Notes under the pieces: generated by a model
Seen by the model: only the letters and a program-made list of their open reading frames with translations
What the model was told of the DNA's origin: nothing
Database searches by the model: none
Program-made: the position numbers and the translations under genes
Shown here: piece after piece, positions 1-11,304 of the stretch
How positions within the stretch are numbered: position 1 is the first letter of the stretch
Layout: each line of letters begins with the position of its first letter
Source: Leucaena leucocephala
Taxonomy: Eukaryota > Streptophyta > Magnoliopsida > Fabales > Fabaceae
Direction of reading: 5' to 3'
Assembly (NCBI GenBank): GCA_037074615.1
Contig: CM073518.1
Coordinates: 186,001 to 250,000, forward strand
Length of the DNA: 64,000 bases

Positions 1-129
1 AGGTTTTTTTATATGCAATGAATTTCAAGATTTTAATTATTATCTTTGTGTTACCTTATTTTTAGTGGATTATAGATATTATTTAACTCTTGAAGATATA
101 TGAATATGATATTATTTTAGAAGTTTATA

Positions 130-345
130 ATTGCAGATTTTTTCACAACATGAGCATGGCATCAGAACTTGGGCATGCCCAACCCGCCCACTCCCAGCCC
201 GCCCATGCCCAGCCCAAAATGGTTAGGGCTTTTACCGGGCAGGGCAGGGCAGGGCATCGGGCTGCAAAATGTAGCCCATGCTTTTTCTGGGCAGGGCACC
301 GGGTAGGGGGGTCGCCCTGCCCAGCCCTGCCCATGAACACCCCTA
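130..345. repeat. GC-rich repeat with one hAT-like end
   Basis: This GC-rich patch in AT-rich DNA is built from repeated GGGC, GCCC and GCCCAGCCC words on both strands. Its right end, read on the minus strand, begins TAGGGGTGTTCATGGGC. The first eight bases, TAGGGGTG, are also the ends of the hAT-like element at 56849-57349. No matching left end or target duplication is visible, so it is probably a truncated or diverged small transposon. Short open frames across it are low-complexity and not credible genes. Confidence 0.4.
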
Positions 346-1689
346 CCTACCATAGCCAGGTGCGCGGCGCGGATCGGATCCGGATGTAGTCGGGATAAAA
401 GCTCCTATGAACCGGGTGGATAACAAAAAAAAAGATATACCCAACGAGGATTGCAATAAGTGCTAACCTCAACTAAAGAATGACATGCCAATAAGAGTTA
501 ACATATATGATAAAAAATGAATTTATATCTCACAAAAGTATAAGTTATATTATTTTTATTATTATTATGGCTCTTTTAGTAGGTGATCCTGTAAGTTTTT
601 TATAAGTATTATCTTGGTCCTGGGTTGTGCCCTAGTCTTAATATGAGACCGGTGTCGAACCCACCTAAATTTTTTTGTATAAAAAAATCTAAAGAATGAC
701 ATGGGTACATGATTTAATAAATGAAGAGAGTGATGTTAAGATGTCATTCTGAGTTGTTGATGGTGAAATTACATCACCCGGCTCCTCCTTATTATAGGAA
801 CACTTACCCCTTAGATTGAGAGAAAATGAGGGAGGGAAGAAAACTATGATAGAAAATGGGGTGGGAGACAAGCTTTCTCATGTTTGGATAATAGAAGAAA
901 AGTAGGAGGCAAAAAAAGTTGGGAGAAAATGAGGTGGGTATCTTCTCGCCACATATGGAGAGAAAATGAGGAGAGGGCTCATTTTCCTAATTTATCTATT
1001 TCTTTTTATTATATTTAATTTTAAGAAATTATCCATTTTTTTTCTTGATAATAAATTACATTTTTTGGTGAAAAATATTGGTTTTAAAATATAATAACAT
1101 GGATATATATTTTTATCAAATAATTTTATTTTAAATTGTTTAATGATGATAATGTTGGCATGATTTTTTCATTTAAACATAATATATTTTTTCTAATTTT
1201 CTTCCCATTCAAACGGAAGATTAGATTAATTAGCAAGTTGGTTTTGCCTATTTCATTCACCCGCTCCGCCTTCTACTCCGCGATCCCCGAATGTGTGCAT
1301 GCAGAGATGAAGCATGGGTTTGTTTTTGTGGTCCAGGGGCCATTTCAACATTCACTCACATGGTTGGGCAGAGATGAAGCAAGAACCCTACACCGCTTTC
1401 AAAGCAGGTCAGACTACAATGTCGTCCCAAATTGACCCCACCATAAGGCCACTATATATATATATATATAAGATGCTGTGTGTAGTGGTAGCCAGGTAGG
1501 GCCCTGGCTAAGCCACCACAAATAGAAACTCTCCACCTTGGCTGGATGCGCCTCTTTTGCTTCGATAGTGTGGACAGCATCTAGCCATCTACCACCCTCC
1601 ATCATAATCTGCACCCATCCTCTCATTCATTATATTCACCCATTTATATACCATCAACACGTCTCTTGACCCCCGTGTTTCCCAGTACG
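346..1689. other. intergenic, no gene seen
   Basis: AT-rich spacer. I see no open frame resembling a known protein. A (TA)n microsatellite lies near 1453-1471. Confidence 0.5.
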
Positions 1690-2118
1690 ATATAGTATAT
1701 ATTTGGATATTAATTTTAAGAATTAATTTTGGCTAAAATTGTGATTTGGAAAATTTTTACACAAACAGTCATTTTTGTTGAGAATTGATTTTGGGCAAAA
1801 TCTCAGTTTGAAACCTAAATTTTGAATAAGCTACTGAAAATAGTTTTTAGTTTGAAACCTAGGTTATGGATTATCCAATTACTATTCTACCCCTATTTTT
1901 TCTTACACCCTCTCTCCTCTCTCTTCCCTCTCCCTTTTCTTCTCTATCATCTTTACTCTCTCTTACTTTTAATCAAATCATACACTTTTTGGTAATTTAC
2001 CAATATAAAAAGTGATTCTGCTACTAATAATCCAAACATATTTCTTCCCAAAATCTATTCTCTAAAATCTATTCTTCCCAAAATCTATTCTCCAAAAACT
2101 AATCCAAACACACCCATA
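1690..2118 (+). repeat. non-autonomous DNA transposon-like repeat, copy A
   Basis: The sequence ends with CTAATCCAAACACACCC after repeated 'aaaatctattctt' words. It carries a pyrimidine-rich core with 'cttacaccctctctcc' followed by 'ggtaatttacca'. The same core appears in reverse orientation at 17092-17555, and the same right end at 25232-25928. This fits a dispersed MITE-like family; the left terminus is degenerate and the boundaries are approximate. Confidence 0.5.
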
Positions 2119-2212
2119 ATATAACTCCCCTTATCAATTTTATATTATTTCTTCAATATTGTTTTCCCTTTGTGTCGGGTTACATGTATATCTCCTCCAT
2201 GCCTGTCGAGCT

Positions 2213-4121
2213 TGAAGGGAATTGGAAGACAAGCAGCGGAAATTAACTTTAAAAATTTTTCCACTCCCAGCCAGGATCTACCGAATGTGTTTAAGTCAAG
2301 GAGAAAGAAGTGTTACCTTCGGTACTCGAGCTTTGGTCACGACCTCAGTGTCCACTAGTCGCGACTCCTCGCCTCTGGAACTTTCAGTCGCGACCTCCTC
2401 AGCTTCTAGTCGCGACCTGTAGCCTCTGGAGTTTTTAGTCGCGACCTACTCTGCTTCTAGTCGCGACCTGTGCCTCTGGAGCTTTTAGTCGCGACCTCTT
2501 CAACTTCACGTCGCGCCCTGTATCCTCTTTTCGGATTTCTGACGTTCAGATGCCCTTTTGGTCGCGACCTAAGTGTGTTCTGGTCGCGACCTTTCTTCGT
2601 GTCTGGCCGTATCGTAGAAGTCGACAGCTCAGATCGGCTTCCTCTACCGGTATCCACACGAACAGCGTTCCAATTGCGAACGACGTGCTAGCGCCTCTTG
2701 TCCCTCTAGGGCTTCCTAGAGATTCCGTCCTCACTGTCTCTATCTCAGCAGTTTCTTATGTGCAAACCTTTTGCACTCTCCCTGCCCCCTCTTCTCACGT
2801 CTGAATGTGTGTGTAGAGATCTTGTGTGTGGAACCCTAGCTCCTAATGTCAAATATATAGGAAGCTATCGGGCTTCTAATAGGGCCGGGCTTCAGAATTA
2901 ATCTTATATTAATTCTGAATTAATACAATATCATATATTGCATAATTTAATAAGAAACTGATTAAATAAATATGGTTTATATTAAATCCGTCCCACAGAT
3001 TTAATTCACCTATTTATTTAATTTAAAATAAAGATAAGACAGAATTATATTTGATTTATTCTCATAAATCAAATTTGAGATATCTTATCAATTTGAATTT
3101 CAAATTCAAATAGATCATATCCATTTAAATTCAAATTCAAAAATGATGGAGATTTAATTTATCCTTATAAATTAAATCTTACAAATATCTCTTATATTAT
3201 TTATATAATATATATATAAACTAATTTATATATATATATAAAATATATATCCACCCTAGATTATTCATTGAATCTAGACATCTCTTAGATTCAATGAATC
3301 TGGACATCATAGCTCGCATTGGGCTGTTTTGTGTGCGACCCTGTAGGCCCATATGAAGTTGGCAGTGGCCCAGTTACTATACTGACCCACAAGTCGTAAG
3401 CGGTCTCTAGCAAGGCATTACGACTACCCAAAACATATGAGGATCGATAAACGATGTAACCTTTCATACAACCATATCACGTCCCTTTTGTCACACGATA
3501 TTTCAGTCAAGGATGAGGCATGGAGAACGTCATCCTCCTGTTCCTGACCGTTACTTTCTCGATCCCTGAGTAGTCTGAATATAGAAATGGAACTACCCTT
3601 CCATTCCAGTATGGCCATACATTTCTCAGACTCACTCATCGAGGGGCCCAGTAATATCTCTCTACGAATGTGAGGGACAAATTCCATCTTGACCATTCAC
3701 ATTCCTCCGCATGAAAAACCACTAAGCCCGAGCATAGCCTTTATGATCACTCGGTCAAAAGTGACTTTTGACTAGGTCAAAGCTGAGCGTTTGTCATGTA
3801 GGAATCCATGATGATCTCAGGTCAAAGGGCATAGTGACATGGCTTGTATATGAGAGAAGCTTATGACTTGACCCATGCAGCTCTCTCATAGCGGGTCGGT
3901 CCAACACCCTATACTCTTACATGTGCTTATGACTTTGATTTATATCTCTATATATCTTCAAAGTCATACTGGTCTTATTTCATCTCTGCTCCCACATAGA
4001 TGACCGACCAGGGACATTTAGGATAAGATCACGAGTTATCCAAGGATTGTCATCATAGTAAACATGCAAATAATATGATAACATGATACAATGATTGGCC
4101 CCTAGGGCACAATTTCCAACA
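2213..4121 (-). repeat. 3' LTR of the Copia element
   Basis: The left LTR on the plus strand is the 3' LTR of the minus-strand element. It matches 9396-11304 at a constant offset of 7183 bases from first to last base. It contains an AT-rich part (about 2890-3250) and a cluster of TCGCGA palindromes at 2337-2591. Short open frames here are mirrored exactly in the other LTR and are not genes. Confidence 0.97.
2337..2591. repeat. array of TCGCGA palindromes in the LTR
   Basis: Eight exact TCGCGA hexamers, mostly within a(or g)GTCGCGACC, recur at about 25-30 bp spacing and separated by related 'ctctggagctttta' and 'ctcagcttcta' spacers. Two further units are degenerate (GTCACGACC near 2336 and GTCGCGCCC near 2510). 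The same array is at 9520-9774 in the other LTR. Relative to the likely minus-strand TATA box (10033-10043) the array is downstream, so it should lie in the transcribed R/U5 leader. Confidence 0.85.
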
Positions 4122-4130
4122 TCCTCCCAC
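4122..4130 (-). other. polypurine tract of the Copia element
   Basis: On the minus strand GTGGGAGGA directly abuts the start (TGTTGG) of the 3' LTR. This is the expected place and composition for the primer of plus-strand DNA synthesis. Confidence 0.8.
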
Positions 4131-4135
4131 TTGCA

Positions 4136-7100
4136 CTAGAAACAATCATTAATTTGTCTCAATCCTATTGACCTAACATGACGCTCATGTTTTGCCTGGA
4201 CAAGCGTTTTTGTTAGAGGATCAGCATCATTGTCTTCTCCTGCTACCTTGCATATTTTTATATCACCTCTATCATTGATTTCTCTGATGAGATGAAATCG
4301 CCTGAGTATATGCTTGGTCCTTTGATGTGACCTAGGCTCTTTGGCCTGTGCAATGTCACCACTATTGTCACAGAACAAAGTTATTGGATCTGAGATGGTC
4401 GGTACCACCCTTAGTTCAGCAATGAACTTCCTGATCCAAATGGCCTCCTTAGCTGCATCAGATGCTACTATATACTCGGCTTCCATTGCAGAATCTGCTA
4501 TAGTGCTCTGCTTAGAGCTCTTCCAGCTTACTGCTCCATTATTCAGGAGGAATATGTATCCAGATTACGATTTCTGGTCATCCTGGTCAGTTTGGAAACT
4601 TGCATCTGTGTAACCAGTTACATAGAGCTCATCATCCAATCCACCATAGACCAAGAATAAGTCCTTAGTCCTTCTTAAGTACTTAAGGATATTCTTGACA
4701 GCAGTCCAATGGCCCTCACCAGGGTCCTGTTGATATCTGCTAGTCATACTTAAGGTAAACGAGACATCCGGTCGAGTACATAACATGGCGTACATGATAG
4801 ATCCTATGGCCGAGGCATATGGAATCTTACTCATGCGACCTCACTGATCTGGTGTATTAGGACACAAATCCTTGCTGAGGTGAATACCATGAGACATGGG
4901 TATGAAACCCCTTTTTGATTCCTGCATACTGAACCTATGCAGTATCTTGTCTATATATGTGCTCTGACTCAGTCCTAGAAGCCTTTTAGATCTATCTCTA
5001 TAGATCCTAATTCCTAGGATGTAGGTGGCTTCACCCAAGTCTTTCATCGAGAAAGATTTTCCTAACCAAGACTTGACAATCTGCAAGGTAGGAATGTCAT
5101 TCCCAATGAGTAGGATGTCATCGACATAGAGTACCAAAATTACAACTGTGCTCCCACTAACCTTCTTGTACACACAAGGTTCATCAATGTTTTGAAGAAA
5201 TCCAAACTCTTTGACTACTTCATCAAAACGATGATTCCAACTCCGAGATGCTTGCTTCAGTCCATAAATGGACCTTTGAAGCTTGCATACCTTACCAGAG
5301 TCCTCAGAACGCACAAAAACTTCAGGTTGTGTCATGTACACATCCTCAAGGAGCTTTCCATTAAGGAAGGCTGTCTTGACGTCCATCTGCCATATTTCAT
5401 AGTCATAATATGCTGCAATGGCAAGGAGGATTCTGATTGATTTGGCCATTGCAACTGGGGAAAAGGTCTCATCATAGTCCACACCATGAGTTCAAGGAGG
5501 ATTCTGATTGATTTGGCCATTGCAACTGGGGAAAAGGTCTCATCATAGTCCACACCATGAGTTTGAGTAAATCCTTTTGCAACCAGTCGTGCCTTGAAGA
5601 AATTTACATTGCCATCCATGTCAGTTTTCTCTTTAAAAACCCACTTGCACCCGACGGTTTTTATACCTTCAGGCGGGTCGACTAAGGTCCATACCTTATT
5701 GTCGTACATGGATTGCATCTCAGACTTCATGGCATTAAGCCATTTCTCAGAGTTTGGTCCCACTATAGCTTCTTGATAGGTAGTGGGCTCATTATACTCA
5801 ATGAGCAACACATCACGACTATCAGAAATCAGAAATCCATATCTCTGAGGCTGAAGTCGTGCCCTATTAGATCGCCTTGGGCCTTGCGTGACTTGAGGAG
5901 TCTCAACAACTTCTTGTGAGTCTTCTCTACTTTCCATCTCTAGTTCTGTGGCGTCTTGTGGCTCTCGAACTTCTTCGAGGTGTACCTTGCTCCCAGTGGT
6001 TCTTTTAGAGATAAATTCTCGTTCTAGAAAGATACCATTTCTGACAACAAACACTTTGTTATCAGTGGGGTTGTAGACATAATATCCCTTGGTTTCCTTA
6101 GGATATCCCACAAAAAGGCACTTTGAAGATTTGGGCGCTAACTTATCTGAGGCTTGTTGCTTAACATAGACCTCACATCCCCAAATCTTGAGAAAAGACA
6201 AACTAGGTTTCCTCCCAGTCCATATCTCATACGGAGTCTTTTCAACTGCCTTAGATGGAACACGATTCAGTGTGAACGCAGCTGTCTCTAGGGCGTGGCC
6301 CCAAAAGGATGGTGGAAGATCTGTTCGACTCATCATGGATCGAACCATATCCAATAGTGTTCGATTCCTCCGTTCAGAAACTCCATTCCATTGTGGTGTT
6401 CCTGGAGGAGTCAATTGTGAGACTATTCCACAATTCCTAAAATGATCGATAAACTCTTGGCTCAAATATTCACCACCTCGATCAGATCGAAGGGCTTTAA
6501 TTGTTTTGCCAAGCTGGTTTTGTACTTTATTTTGAAATATCTTGAACATTTCAAAAGATTCGGATTTATGTTTCATTAGATAGACATAGCCATATCTACT
6601 GAAATCATCTATGAATGTAATGAAGTACGAATAACCTCTTCTGGCATTTGTATTCATCGGTCCACACACATCTGTATGTATGAGGCCCAACAAATCAGTC
6701 GCCCTCTCACTGTGCCCAGTGAAAGGCGACTTTGTCATCTTTCCTAACAAACAAGATTCGCAAGTATCATATGATTCAAAATCAAATGAGTTGAGAAATC
6801 CATCTTGATGGAGTTTAGAAATGCGTTTCTCATTTATGTGGCCTAGACGACAGTGCCAGAGGTACGTCGGATTCAAATCATTTGGTTTGATCCTTTTGGC
6901 GGTTATGTTATAGATATTTCCATGATTGGGTTGTTCCAAGTTTAATATGTAATGATCAACATGCAAATCACCATGAGCATAGAAAATATCATTACGATAA
7001 ATGGAACATTTACCATTCCCAGAAATGGAAGTGTAACCTTCCTTATCCAAATAAGAAAGAGAAACAATGTTACTACTCAAAGCAGGAACATAATAGCAAT

Positions 7101-8190
7101 TGTTCAAAACTAACAAAAGCCCAGTGGGCAGAACTAATTCATAAGTGCCTACAGCTAGAGCAGCAACCTTTGCTCTATTTCCAACTCGTAGGTCAACTTC
7201 GCCCTTCTTCAGCTTTCTACTGTCCTTTAGGCCCTGCACATTTATACAAATGTGAGAACCACATGCAGTATCTAATACCCATGTAGTGGAAGTAGAGAGA
7301 TGAATGTCTATAACATAAATACCTGAAGCGATAGCCCCGCTATCCTTCTTGTTCTTTTTCAGATCTTCAAGGTAGAGTTTGCAATTCCTCTTCCAATGAC
7401 CCGGTTCATTGCAGAAGAAGCAAACTCCTTCCTTTGGAGGCTTTGCCTTCTTTGGTGCAGGCTTGGTTTCGGGCTTGCCTGACTCTTTGGTCTTACCAGA
7501 TGAGCCATGACCCTTCCCCTTGCCCTTGCCTTTCCTTTTCATACCCTTTCCTTTCTGAACCATCAAAACAGTACTGGGCTTCTTCTTAACAGTCGGCTCA
7601 GCAGTTTTAAGCATCCCATGCAGTTCAGAAATAGATTTCTCCATGTTGTTCATGTTGTAGTTCATGACAAACTGGTCATAACTTTCCGGGAGTGAGTTCA
7701 AGATCAAATCTGTAGCTAACTCCTGACTCATGGGAAATCCAAGCCTCTCAAGGTGATCAATGTACCCTTTCATCTTTAGGACATGAGTACTGACTGATGC
7801 ACCTTCAGCCATCCTGCAGGAATGTAAGGCCTTAGTGGTCTCATACCTCTCTTGCCTTGCCTGTTGCTGGAACATTTCCTTAAGATGCACAATCATCTCA
7901 TAAGCCTCCATGTGTTCCAAATCTCTTTGGAGCTCCGGAACCATGGTGGCAAGCATCAAGCATCCCACATCAACAGAGTCTTCCTTATGCTTCGCATAAG
8001 AATCTCTCTGAGCTCTAGGAGCATTGGCTGCTGGCTCCTCAGGAATGGGTTGATCTAGGACATATGCCTTTCTTTCCTGCTTGAGAACAATTCTCAAGTT
8101 CCTGAACCAGTCAAGAAAGTTTGTCCCATTGAGTTTGTCCTTCTCAAGGACAAATCGCAACGATAATGTAGCAGTATTACTAGTCGTCAT
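4136..8190 (-). pseudogene. Copia gag-pol polyprotein, disrupted
   Basis: Translation starts at the ATG ending at 8190. Gag covers about residues 1-250, with a CCHC zinc knuckle (CFFCNEPGHWKRNC) at 257-270. The protease has VLDTACGSH at about 305-313. Integrase follows with an HH-CC finger (HCRLGH, CESC) and a DDE core. The reverse transcriptase has YVDDILLI, and RNase H has EAEYIVAS near the end. The frame is broken three times. A 71-bp tandem duplication at 5422-5563 shifts the frame in the reverse transcriptase. An in-frame TGA lies at 4841-4843, and an in-frame TAA at 4565-4567. This copy cannot make full-length pol, although each domain is otherwise well preserved. Confidence 0.93.
5422..5563. 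repeat. 71-bp tandem duplication in reverse transcriptase
   Basis: Bases 5422-5492 are repeated as 5493-5563 without a visible mismatch. The unit is 71 bp, not a multiple of three, so it shifts the polyprotein frame at the VDYDETFSPVA motif of the reverse transcriptase. Confidence 0.95.
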
Positions 8191-9381
8191 GATTCTACAA
8201 TTAAAATATGCAAGCGAATTAGCAATCTCCCACTAAATAAAACAACCCTCAATGTAATAATTAGTGGGCTAAGATCCATATTTGGCTTAAACTTGAGTCC
8301 GCTTTGGCAGGACGCTCAACTTTAAGTTATTTAGGTAGGTAACAACTTTACCAATTACATCAAATGTAATTCTTAGATATTTATGGGATTCAATCATCAT
8401 ATGATCCGGCATGTTTTAATCCCATCTAATGCCTTGAGACCCAAAACCGTTTTGATAATCTCAATTAAGTCAAACAATAACAAACATAAGAGTAGCACCA
8501 TTACTCTTGCTTATCTCCCCAAGATAACTCAAATGCACCCACTTTGGTGGACCTACAAATGAGCGATCGAGGTTTTGACAAGTGTTCATTAATTGACGGC
8601 ATATGACTTAAGATTTCTTTTAGAGGGTTTAATTAATTATCTGGTTTATAAGATGCATGTATCGCGGTTGTATCTCATACAAGTATTATGCATATAAAAC
8701 ATACATGCAGTGATCTAATCAAAAGATGCATAATCTTAAACGTGATACAATATGGCTCACCTATCCTAAGTCCCCTCAAGCCAATGAGAGGAGCTCTCTA
8801 ATTAGAATAGGAAAAGTACATAAGGAAACCTCGTTTTAACATTCGAGGGGAGTGAGATGAGAAGAGAATGTACAACGAGAGTTATTAGAGGAAGGCACGA
8901 CACGCAGGCCGTATTTAGAAAAATTACAACACTTTGTAATCTAGAGCCATATTGTTCACCATACCCAAACATTCAAGAATCAAAATTCATGCTATTTGAA
9001 GGGCAATAAATGTTTCAAAACATTCATATATCAGGAAAGTCAATACATATTACAATTATGTTGCGCTACGATTAAATAGCCACGGCGGTCCCGCTAGCCG
9101 GTTAGCGGGCGGGGTGTGGGGCAGCGCCCCAATAGAAATTTTTTTTTGATAAATAATCAAGAATCTTAATTCTTTTTCCTTAGACCCCATCAATATTAAT
9201 TGATCAAATCAATTGATATACACCACCGATTTCAGTTTCCTTTTAGATTCCGTATATGTCATACATAAATAGATTCCATATATGTCATACATATCACGCA
9301 TGTTATCATATAATCAGCTAAGAAGTCTAACATACATCACATGTATCAACAATCAAACCTAACTTAAACACAAAACGGCAT
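8191..9381 (-). other. Copia 5' untranslated leader
   Basis: About 1.2 kb between the primer-binding site and the gag start. No long reading frame is seen. A GC-rich patch with a perfect 7-bp stem (CCCGCTA at 9090-9096 with TAGCGGG at 9103-9109) stands out. Just after it is GGGGCAGCGCCCC. These could be RNA structures in the genomic transcript. Confidence 0.6.
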
Positions 9382-9394
9382 GGCTCTGATACCA
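9381..9394 (-). other. primer-binding site (initiator tRNA-Met type)
   Basis: On the minus strand TGGTATCAGAGCCA begins two bases from the end of the 5' LTR. This is the usual plant Copia sequence complementary to the 3' end of initiator tRNA-Met. Confidence 0.92.
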
Positions 9395-9395
9395 C

Positions 9396-11304
9396 TGAAG
9401 GGAATTGGAAGACAAGCAGCGGAAATTAACTTTAAAAATTTTTCCACTCCCAGCCAGGATCTACCGAATGTGTTTAAGTCAAGGAGAAAGAAGTGTTACC
9501 TTCGGTACTCGAGCTTTGGTCACGACCTCAGTGTCCACTAGTCGCGACTCCTCGCCTCTGGAACTTTCAGTCGCGACCTCCTCAGCTTCTAGTCGCGACC
9601 TGTAGCCTCTGGAGTTTTTAGTCGCGACCTACTCTGCTTCTAGTCGCGACCTGTGCCTCTGGAGCTTTTAGTCGCGACCTCTTCAACTTCACGTCGCGCC
9701 CTGTATCCTCTTTTCGGATTTCTGACGTTCAGATGCCCTTTTGGTCGCGACCTAAGTGTGTTCTGGTCGCGACCTTTCTTCGTGTCTGGCCGTATCGTAG
9801 AAGTCGACAGCTCAGATCGGCTTCCTCTACCGGTATCCACACGAACAGCGTTCCAATTGCGAACGACGTGCTAGCGCCTCTTGTCCCTCTAGGGCTTCCT
9901 AGAGATTCCGTCCTCACTGTCTCTATCTCAGCAGTTTCTTATGTGCAAACCTTTTGCACTCTCCCTGCCCCCTCTTCTCACGTCTGAATGTGTGTGTAGA
10001 GATCTTGTGTGTGGAACCCTAGCTCCTAATGTCAAATATATAGGAAGCTATCGGGCTTCTAATAGGGCCGGGCTTCAGAATTAATCTTATATTAATTCTG
10101 AATTAATACAATATCATATATTGCATAATTTAATAAGAAACTGATTAAATAAATATGGTTTATATTAAATCCGTCCCACAGATTTAATTCACCTATTTAT
10201 TTAATTTAAAATAAAGATAAGACAGAATTATATTTGATTTATTCTCATAAATCAAATTTGAGATATCTTATCAATTTGAATTTCAAATTCAAATAGATCA
10301 TATCCATTTAAATTCAAATTCAAAAATGATGGAGATTTAATTTATCCTTATAAATTAAATCTTACAAATATCTCTTATATTATTTATATAATATATATAT
10401 AAACTAATTTATATATATATATAAAATATATATCCACCCTAGATTATTCATTGAATCTAGACATCTCTTAGATTCAATGAATCTGGACATCATAGCTCGC
10501 ATTGGGCTGTTTTGTGTGCGACCCTGTAGGCCCATATGAAGTTGGCAGTGGCCCAGTTACTATACTGACCCACAAGTCGTAAGCGGTCTCTAGCAAGGCA
10601 TTACGACTACCCAAAACATATGAGGATCGATAAACGATGTAACCTTTCATACAACCATATCACGTCCCTTTTGTCACACGATATTTCAGTCAAGGATGAG
10701 GCATGGAGAACGTCATCCTCCTGTTCCTGACCGTTACTTTCTCGATCCCTGAGTAGTCTGAATATAGAAATGGAACTACCCTTCCATTCCAGTATGGCCA
10801 TACATTTCTCAGACTCACTCATCGAGGGGCCCAGTAATATCTCTCTACGAATGTGAGGGACAAATTCCATCTTGACCATTCACATTCCTCCGCATGAAAA
10901 ACCACTAAGCCCGAGCATAGCCTTTATGATCACTCGGTCAAAAGTGACTTTTGACTAGGTCAAAGCTGAGCGTTTGTCATGTAGGAATCCATGATGATCT
11001 CAGGTCAAAGGGCATAGTGACATGGCTTGTATATGAGAGAAGCTTATGACTTGACCCATGCAGCTCTCTCATAGCGGGTCGGTCCAACACCCTATACTCT
11101 TACATGTGCTTATGACTTTGATTTATATCTCTATATATCTTCAAAGTCATACTGGTCTTATTTCATCTCTGCTCCCACATAGATGACCGACCAGGGACAT
11201 TTAGGATAAGATCACGAGTTATCCAAGGATTGTCATCATAGTAAACATGCAAATAATATGATAACATGATACAATGATTGGCCCCTAGGGCACAATTTCC
11301 AACA
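9396..11304 (-). repeat. 5' LTR of the Copia element
   Basis: Same 1909-bp sequence as 2213-4121. On the minus strand a likely TATA box (CTATATATTTG) lies at 10033-10043. U3 would therefore run from 11304 down to about 10010, and R/U5 with the TCGCGA palindrome array from there to 9396. Confidence 0.97.
10033..10043 (-). promoter_or_regulatory. probable TATA box of the Copia LTR
   Basis: CTATATATTTG on the minus strand inside the 5' LTR, upstream of the GC-richer R/U5 part. No start-site data; placed by motif and context only. Confidence 0.45.

Larger units (their letters stand above)
2213..11304 (-). mobile_element. complete Copia LTR retrotransposon
   Basis: The element is 9092 bp and read on the minus strand. 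Direct repeats of 1909 bp at 2213-4121 and 9396-11304 begin TG and end CA in either reading direction. The five bases outside each end are GAGCT (2208-2212 and 11305-11309), a perfect target-site duplication. A primer-binding site for initiator tRNA-Met follows the 5' LTR, and a purine-rich tract precedes the 3' LTR. The internal region encodes gag, protease, integrase, reverse transcriptase and RNase H in Copia order. The coding region is broken (see the gag-pol entry). I saw no difference between the LTRs on side-by-side reading, so the insertion should be recent. The Copia clade is not resolved. Confidence 0.97.

Noticed and set aside
90..389. 99-codon frame in the GC-rich repeat
   Set aside because: Translated repeats of a few short words in a probable transposon.
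2337..2591. CRISPR-like array (regularly spaced repeats)
   Set aside because: The repeats are very short, the spacers are themselves related, and they lie within a plant LTR.
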